From Citrobacter freundii ATCC 8090 = MTCC 1658 = NBRC 12681 (GTDB lineage Bacteria > Pseudomonadota > Gammaproteobacteria > Enterobacterales > Enterobacteriaceae): a DNA stretch of 64,000 nt. Positions 58,834 to 64,000 of the stretch are shown piece after piece. The first letter of the stretch is position 1; each line of letters begins with the position of its first letter. The position numbers and the translations under genes were made by a program. The notes under the pieces are model-generated. The model searched no databases and was not told the DNA's origin. It worked only from the letters and a program-made list of their open reading frames with translations. The DNA lies in the NCBI RefSeq assembly GCF_011064845.1, contig NZ_CP049015.1, forward strand, positions 3,286,001-3,350,000, given 5' to 3'.

Positions 58834-59751
58834 ATGGAATTACTATTTTTAGGCACGTCAGCGGGAGTCCCCACTCGCTCACGCAATGTAACGGCAATTT
58901 TACTGAATCTGCAACACCCGACTCAGGCGGGGCTGTGGCTTTTTGATTGCGGTGAAGGGACGCAGCATCAGATGCTGACCACCCCTTTCAATCCAGGAAA
59001 ACTCGATCGTATTTTTATCAGCCATCTGCACGGCGATCACCTGTTTGGTTTACCGGGACTACTGTGCAGTCGCTCAATGGCCGGCAATGTCCAGCCTCTG
59101 ACGCTTTACGGGCCAAAAGGGTTGCGAGAGTTTACCGAAACCGCATTACGTCTGAGCGGCTCCTGGACCGATTATCCGATGGAAATTGTGGAAATCACCG
59201 CAGGTGAGATTGTCGATGACGGCCTGCGTAAAGTCACGGCGTACCCGCTGGCGCATCCGCTGGAGTGCTACGGTTTTCGCATTCAAGAGCATGACAAACC
59301 CGGTGCGCTTGACGCTAACGCCCTGAAGGCGGCAGGTGTTAAAGCGGGCCCGTGGTTTCAGGATTTGAAAGCCGGGAAAACTATCGTGCTGGAGGATGGA
59401 CGTACGATCCACGGCGCCGACTTCCTCTCCCCGGCCACCAGGGGAAAATCAGTCGCTATTTTCGGTGACACAGGACCCTGCGCGTCCGCCATTGAACTGG
59501 CTCGAGGTGTAGATGTCATGGTACACGAAACCACGCTGGATGCCTCAATGGAGGAGAAAGCGAACAGTCGCGGGCACAGCTCAACCCGACAAGCCGCACA
59601 GCTGGCGCTGGATGCCGGAGTGGGACGCCTGATCATGACCCACGTTAGCTCACGCTATGATGAAAAAGGCTGTCAGCGTTTGCTTGAAGAGTGCAAAGCG
59701 ATTTTTCCAGACACGGAACTGGCACACGATTTCGCCATTTTCAGCGTTTAA
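58834..59751 (+). CDS. rbn: Ribonuclease BN / tRNase Z
   Basis: A 305-residue metallo-beta-lactamase-fold ribonuclease (ElaC) that matures tRNA 3' ends and has exo- and endonuclease activity. The zinc motif [13 protein letters not shown] (HxHxDH) is at about residues 64-76. Further ligands are in [16 protein letters not shown] and the C-terminal [10 protein letters not shown]. coli Rbn has the same length. cheV follows after 64 bases on the same strand. Confidence 0.96.
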   Translation: MELLFLGTSAGVPTRSRNVTAILLNLQHPTQAGLWLFDCGEGTQHQMLTTPFNPGKLDRIFISHLHGDHLFGLPGLLCSRSMAGNVQPLTLYGPKGLREFTETALRLSGSWTDYPMEIVEITAGEIVDDGLRKVTAYPLAHPLECYGFRIQEHDKPGALDANALKAAGVKAGPWFQDLKAGKTIVLEDGRTIHGADFLSPATRGKSVAIFGDTGPCASAIELARGVDVMVHETTLDASMEEKANSRGHSSTRQAAQLALDAGVGRLIMTHVSSRYDEKGCQRLLEECKAIFPDTELAHDFAIFSV

Positions 59752-59815
59752 CGCTTTATTTTTCCGCCTCAGTGCCGATAACAGTGGAAAGGCTGGCTTT
59801 CACACTGAGGACAGG

Positions 59816-60820
59816 ATGAACAATTTCCAGAAAGATATTGATGACAGGACAAACCTAACCCTGTCTAACCGTTTTGAACTGCTGCTATTTCGCCTCGGCA
59901 AATCTGTTGAGGAGCAGAAATCAGAGCTATTTGGCATCAACGTATTCAAGCTGCGTGAAATCGTGCCGATGCCGACCTTTACGCGTCCGGCTGGTATGAA
60001 GGCCCCGCTGCTGGGTATGGTTAATATTCGCGATCAGGTGATCCCGGTGATTGACCTGCCCGCCGTCGCGGGCTGTAAACCAGAGACCGGACTCAACATC
60101 CTGTTGATCACAGAATATGCCCGCAGCGTCCAGGCATTTGCGGTGGAGTCAGTGGAAAACATTATGCGCCTGGACTGGCAACAGGTGCATACCGCCGAGA
60201 AAGCCGTCAATGGTCGCTATATCACCAGTATCGCTTGCCTGGACGACAACAAAGAGACCAACAACCTGGCGCTGGTGCTCGACGTTGAGCAGATCTTGTA
60301 TGACATAGTACCGGCGAACCACGACCTGCGCGCAACCGATCTGAAAACCAATAAATTCAACATCACGCCGGGTGCGGTGGCGATTGTGGCAGATGATTCA
60401 AAGGTGGCCCGCGCAATGCTGGAAAAAGGGCTTAACGCCATGGAAATCCCGCATCTGATGCATGTAACGGGCCAGGATGCGTGGGAAAAAATACAGCAGC
60501 TTTCCGCAGAAGCACTGGCGGAGGGCAAGCCTATTAGCGAGAAGATCGCCCTGGTACTCACCGATCTCGAAATGCCGGAGATGGACGGTTTTACGCTTAC
60601 CCGCAAAATAAAAACCGACGAACGCCTGAAGAAGATCCCGGTCGTTATCCACTCTTCGCTTTCCGGTAGTGCGAACGAAGATCATGTTCGCCGAGTAAAA
60701 GCGGATGGCTACGTGGCCAAATTCGAAGTCAATGAGCTTTCTTCAGTGATCCAGGAAGTGATGGATCGCACAGCAAAAGGCATCAGCGGTCCGCTGGTGA
60801 GCCGTCAGCTATTGAACTGA
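59816..60820 (+). CDS. cheV: CheV, chemotaxis coupling protein with receiver domain
   Basis: A 334-residue two-domain protein that couples chemoreceptors to CheA and adds a phosphorylation-controlled adaptation step. The CheW-like domain covers about residues 15-165 (ELFGINVFKLREIVPMP, GMVNIRDQVIPVIDLP). The receiver domain covers about 185-315, with acidic pair Asp193/Asp194 and phospho-acceptor Asp250 in LVLTDLEMPEMDG. The start has GAGGACAGG before it. E. coli K-12 lacks cheV; Salmonella has it at this locus, between elaC and nuoN. No other chemotaxis gene is nearby. Confidence 0.95.
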   Translation: MNNFQKDIDDRTNLTLSNRFELLLFRLGKSVEEQKSELFGINVFKLREIVPMPTFTRPAGMKAPLLGMVNIRDQVIPVIDLPAVAGCKPETGLNILLITEYARSVQAFAVESVENIMRLDWQQVHTAEKAVNGRYITSIACLDDNKETNNLALVLDVEQILYDIVPANHDLRATDLKTNKFNITPGAVAIVADDSKVARAMLEKGLNAMEIPHLMHVTGQDAWEKIQQLSAEALAEGKPISEKIALVLTDLEMPEMDGFTLTRKIKTDERLKKIPVVIHSSLSGSANEDHVRRVKADGYVAKFEVNELSSVIQEVMDRTAKGISGPLVSRQLLN

Positions 60821-60835
60821 CCGTATTTCACGCAT

Positions 60836-60862
60836 AAAAAAACCCGCCGAGGCGGGTTTTTT
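60836..60862. terminator. Bidirectional terminator between cheV and nuoN
   Basis: The near-perfect palindrome AAAAAACCCGCC-GA-GGCGGGTTTTTT lies between the convergent stops of cheV and nuoN and has a T run on each strand. Confidence 0.93.
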
Positions 60863-60879
60863 CGTTACTGCATGTAGCC

Positions 60880-62337
60880 TTACATCAGCGGAGTCGCTAA
60901 CTGCACAATGCTGATCAGCGGTTGCGGGTAAATACCCAGCACCAGTACCAGCAGGGCAGAAATCAGCACCACGATACCGCCCGCGCTGTACTGCCAGTTG
61001 GATGGCGCATCGCGGTTCAGCTGTTGCGGTGCGCTCAGGTACAGGCTCACGGCAACACGCAGGTAGTAGTACAAACCAATCGCCGAACCGACCACCACAG
61101 CGGCAACCAGCCACCACAGGTTAGCCTGCACACCGACTGCCAGTACGTAGAACTTACCGATAAAGCCCAGCGTCATCGGGATACCGGCCAGAGACAGCAT
61201 CATTACCGTCATCACTGCCGCGAGGATCGGACGATGCCAGAACAGACCACGGTAGGAGAACAGAGAGTCCGCATCCGGGCCACGGTACGGGCTGGACATC
61301 AGGCTGACCACACCGAACGCGCCGAGGCTGCTGAACAGGTAACCGGCCAGGTAAACGCCAACCGCTTCCATCGACATCTCGCCGCTCTGCAGAGCAATCA
61401 GCGCCACCAGCAGGTAGCCGAGATGAGAGATAGAAGAGTAACCGAGCAGACGTTTAATATTGGTCTGGCTCAGCGCCATCAGGTTACCGAAGATGATGGA
61501 AGCAAAGGCAATCACGCCCAGTACAATACGTACCGCTTCGCTATCCCCTACCGGTGCGTACAGGAACAGACGCATCACCACGCCGAAGATAGCGATTTTG
61601 CTCGCCGTCGCCAGGAAGGTGGAAACCGGAGCCGGAGCGCCCTGGTAAACGTCTGGCGTCCACAGGTGGAACGGAACCAGCGAAAGTTTAAAGCCGAGGC
61701 CAACAATCATCAGACCGAAGCCCGCCAGCAGCAGCGGTTCGTGCAGCATGCCGTCGCCGAGGCTCTTACCGAGCGCAACAAACGACAGATTGCCAGACTG
61801 CGCGTACACCAGCGCCATACCGAACAGCAGGAAGGAAGACGCTGCGGCAGACAGAATGGTGTATTTGATACTGGCTTCCAGCGAACGTTTCTGACGGAAC
61901 GCATAGCCAACCAGACCAAACAGCGGCAGAGAGATCAGCTCAATACCAAGGAACAGCGCCGCCAGATGGTTAGCGTTAGCCAGCAGAATACCGCCGAGTG
62001 CGGCAATCAGCACCAACAGGTAGAACTCTTCCCGGTTGTCGTCGTAGCCTTCCAGCCACGGGTAAGCAAAGGTACAGGTGGCAAGACTCGCCAGCAGCAC
62101 CAGTCCGGTGTAGAGCATGGCGAAACCGTCAACCCGCATCAGCGGGGTGACGTCCATGGCGCCCGCCTGGCCAACAAACCAGAGCGAAACCAGCGCGGCG
62201 TTAAGCCCAATGACCGATAACGTGGCATTGAGGAAGTGATTGCGTCGCCACGCAATGGAGAGCATCACAACCACCACCGTCAAGCCGACGATCAGCAGCG
62301 GTAGCAGCGCAATCAGGTGTTGTGGAGTTATTGTCAT
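60880..62337 (-). CDS. nuoN: NADH:ubiquinone oxidoreductase subunit N
   Basis: A 485-residue, 14-helix membrane subunit of complex I and one of the three antiporter-like proton-pumping subunits. The discontinuous-helix and lysine regions [20 protein letters not shown] and [24 protein letters not shown] are visible (shown in part around residues 217-236 and 280-300). Same length as in E. coli. Last gene of the nuo operon; it starts six bases after nuoM. Confidence 0.97.
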   Translation of the reverse strand: MTITPQHLIALLPLLIVGLTVVVVMLSIAWRRNHFLNATLSVIGLNAALVSLWFVGQAGAMDVTPLMRVDGFAMLYTGLVLLASLATCTFAYPWLEGYDDNREEFYLLVLIAALGGILLANANHLAALFLGIELISLPLFGLVGYAFRQKRSLEASIKYTILSAAASSFLLFGMALVYAQSGNLSFVALGKSLGDGMLHEPLLLAGFGLMIVGLGFKLSLVPFHLWTPDVYQGAPAPVSTFLATASKIAIFGVVMRLFLYAPVGDSEAVRIVLGVIAFASIIFGNLMALSQTNIKRLLGYSSISHLGYLLVALIALQSGEMSMEAVGVYLAGYLFSSLGAFGVVSLMSSPYRGPDADSLFSYRGLFWHRPILAAVMTVMMLSLAGIPMTLGFIGKFYVLAVGVQANLWWLVAAVVVGSAIGLYYYLRVAVSLYLSAPQQLNRDAPSNWQYSAGGIVVLISALLVLVLGIYPQPLISIVQLATPLM

Positions 62338-62343
62338 GGCGAT

Positions 62344-63873
62344 TTACGGCCTTGTAGTAGTAACGGAATTAACAAACCACTGCTGGATGTTGCTCATCGC
62401 AGAATGCGAGGTATCCAGAATCGGCTGCGGATAGAAGCCAAGCAGTACCAGAAGCACGACCAGCAACAGGATGATAAACAGCTCACGCAGCGACATCCCT
62501 GGCAGTTCAACACTGGCAATCTGGCTCTTCGCTTTACCGAAGTAAGCGCGATGCAACATCGCCAGCGAGTAAACAGAGGCAAACACCAGACCAAAGGTCG
62601 AGATCACGGTAATGACCGGAACTACCTGGTAGCTGCCGAACAGAATCATAAATTCGCCAACGAAGTTACCTGTACCCGGCATACCCAGCGTACACACGGC
62701 GAAGAACATCGACAGCGCAGGCAACCATTTCATTTTGCCCCACAGGCCGCCCATCATACGCATATCACGCGTGTGCAGACGTTCGTACAGCTGACCACAC
62801 AGAATGAACAGACCGGCTGCGGACAGACCGTGCGCAATCATCTGGATAACAGCACCCTGGTACGCCAGCTGGCTGCCGGTGTAGATAGCAATCAGTACGA
62901 AGCCCATGTGCGATACGGAGGTGTAAGCGATCAGGCGTTTGATATCGTACTGATTAAAGGCCATCCACGCGCCGTAGAAGATACCGATAACGCCCAGCCA
63001 CATTGCGATAGGTGCAAACTCCGCCGACGCGTTCGGGAACAGCGGCAGAGAGAAGCGCAGCAGACCATAAGCCGCGGTTTTCAGCAAGATCCCCGCCAGG
63101 TCAACGGAACCTGCCGTCGGCGCCTGGGAGTGTGCATCCGGCAACCAGCCGTGCAGCGGAACCACCGGCATTTTCACCGCGAAGGCGATGAAGAAGCCCA
63201 GCATCAGCAGATATTCCACACCGTGGGACATCGGGGTATTCAGCAACTCTTCATAGTTGAAGGTCCACACACCGGTCGCTTTATAGTGCACAAACACCAG
63301 CGCCAGGATGGCAATCAACATCACCAGACCACTCGCCTGGGTATAAATGAAGAACTTGGTCGCCGCCGTGATACGCGTTTTACCGTCAGAGGCTTTATGC
63401 CCCCACAACGCGATCAGGAAGTACATCGGCACCAGCATCATTTCCCAGAAGAAGAAGAACAGGAACATGTCGATGGCAAGGAACACGCCGATCACGCCGC
63501 CTAAGATCCACATCAGGTTCAGATGGAAGAAGCCCTGGTATTTTTCGATTTCATTCCAGGAGCAAAGTACCGCCAGAACACCGAGCAGACCGGTCAGCAC
63601 TACCATCAGCAGCGACAGACCGTCGATAGCCAGATGAATAGAGATGCCAAAACGTGGGATCCACGGCAGGACAAACTCAGACTGCCACTGCGGAATGCCA
63701 GCGGATTGCGTCAGTGAATAGCCGCCCTGCAACCACAGTTGCAGGCCAAGCGCCAGCGTCAATCCCATGGTAATCAGCGCGATCCAGCGCGGCACCTTCA
63801 CGCCAAAGCGTTCGGTCTGCCAGCACAGGAAGCCACCAATAAAGGGAATTAATATTAGCCAGGGTAGTAACAT
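62344..63873 (-). CDS. nuoM: NADH:ubiquinone oxidoreductase subunit M
   Basis: A 509-residue, 14-helix antiporter-like subunit of complex I. The key glutamate Glu144 is in FFFWEMMLVPMY, and the pump lysines lie in FAVKMPVVPLHGWLPDAHS and GILLKTAAYGLLRF. Length and sequence follow E. coli NuoM closely. The upstream 127 bases to the window edge contain a REP unit and no nuoL coding end, so nuoL must start or stop just outside. Confidence 0.97.
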   Translation of the reverse strand: MLLPWLILIPFIGGFLCWQTERFGVKVPRWIALITMGLTLALGLQLWLQGGYSLTQSAGIPQWQSEFVLPWIPRFGISIHLAIDGLSLLMVVLTGLLGVLAVLCSWNEIEKYQGFFHLNLMWILGGVIGVFLAIDMFLFFFFWEMMLVPMYFLIALWGHKASDGKTRITAATKFFIYTQASGLVMLIAILALVFVHYKATGVWTFNYEELLNTPMSHGVEYLLMLGFFIAFAVKMPVVPLHGWLPDAHSQAPTAGSVDLAGILLKTAAYGLLRFSLPLFPNASAEFAPIAMWLGVIGIFYGAWMAFNQYDIKRLIAYTSVSHMGFVLIAIYTGSQLAYQGAVIQMIAHGLSAAGLFILCGQLYERLHTRDMRMMGGLWGKMKWLPALSMFFAVCTLGMPGTGNFVGEFMILFGSYQVVPVITVISTFGLVFASVYSLAMLHRAYFGKAKSQIASVELPGMSLRELFIILLLVVLLVLLGFYPQPILDTSHSAMSNIQQWFVNSVTTTRP

Positions 63874-63964
63874 GGCGATCTTTATTCCTTGTTAAAGTCC
63901 CATCAGGACCTGATTTTCAACGAATTCTCAAACAGAAAATTCACTTCGGATTGCGGCTTTTTTT

Positions 63965-63991
63965 GCCCGGCGGCGCGAACGCTTACCGGGC
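63965..63991. repeat. REP unit upstream of nuoM
   Basis: GCCCGGCGGCGCGAACGC followed by TTACCGGGC forms a REP-type palindrome near the right edge, in the expected nuoL-nuoM spacer. Confidence 0.8.
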
Positions 63992-64000
63992 CTACAGATT

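Noticed and set aside
60922..63504. Two long plus-strand frames opposite nuoN and nuoM (432 and 395 codons)
   Set aside because: Translations are extremely rich in Q, H and R, the usual mirror of hydrophobic membrane-protein codons. No domain is visible.

Overview
The window is chromosomal DNA of an enterobacterium, most probably the Citrobacter freundii group. Nearly every gene has a full-length E. coli/Salmonella orthologue in the order of the nap-to-nuo segment of those chromosomes. The Citrobacter placement is an inference from three things: threonine at GyrA position 83, a cheV gene between rbn and nuoN as in Salmonella, and an mgtE gene next to a SulP gene. I see no insertion sequence, prophage, CRISPR array, tRNA or rRNA gene.

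Layout. 1-1254: start of the periplasmic nitrate reductase operon (napF-napD-napA, leftward) with a NarP/FNR promoter. 1656-3919: ecotin and malate:quinone oxidoreductase. 4198-6844: a lineage-specific convergent pair, a SulP-type anion transporter and the magnesium channel MgtE. 6950-11515: yojI, alkB, ada, apbE. 11631-19764: porin OmpC, the antisense RNA micF and the Rcs phosphorelay (rcsD, rcsB, rcsC). 19886-27678: gyrA, ubiG, nrdA-nrdB-yfaE. 27852-34616: the divergent glpTQ and glpABC operons. 34800-35750: an Rpn-family nuclease gene that appears to encode its own antitoxin internally. 35794-39959: L-rhamnonate catabolism (rhmR-rhmD-rhmT-rhmA). 40178-42745: yfaY, yfaZ, nudI. 43030-50672: the arnBCADTEF lipid A modification operon and pmrD. 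50768-57831: the complete menFDHBCE menaquinone operon. 57936-60820: elaB, elaA, rbn, cheV. 60880-63873: nuoN and nuoM; nuoL should lie just past the right edge.

Functional links. Much of the window serves anaerobic respiration: Nap, menaquinone synthesis, GlpABC, Mqo and complex I. A second theme is envelope sensing and remodelling: OmpC/micF, the Rcs system, and arn plus pmrD, which add aminoarabinose to lipid A. alkB/ada and gyrA/nrdAB serve DNA repair and replication.

Compared with E. coli K-12 several blocks are absent: ato and yfa genes between rcsC and gyrA, yfaL between ubiG and nrdA, inaA between yfaE and glpQ, and ais before arnB. REP palindromes occupy many of the gaps, and one lies inside the start of menE. 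The most interesting locus is the rpn gene: codon 244 is an in-frame ATG with a strong ribosome binding site that would yield a separate 73-residue C-terminal protein carrying four-residue repeats, the arrangement of the Rpn gene-within-gene toxin-antitoxin phage-defence systems.
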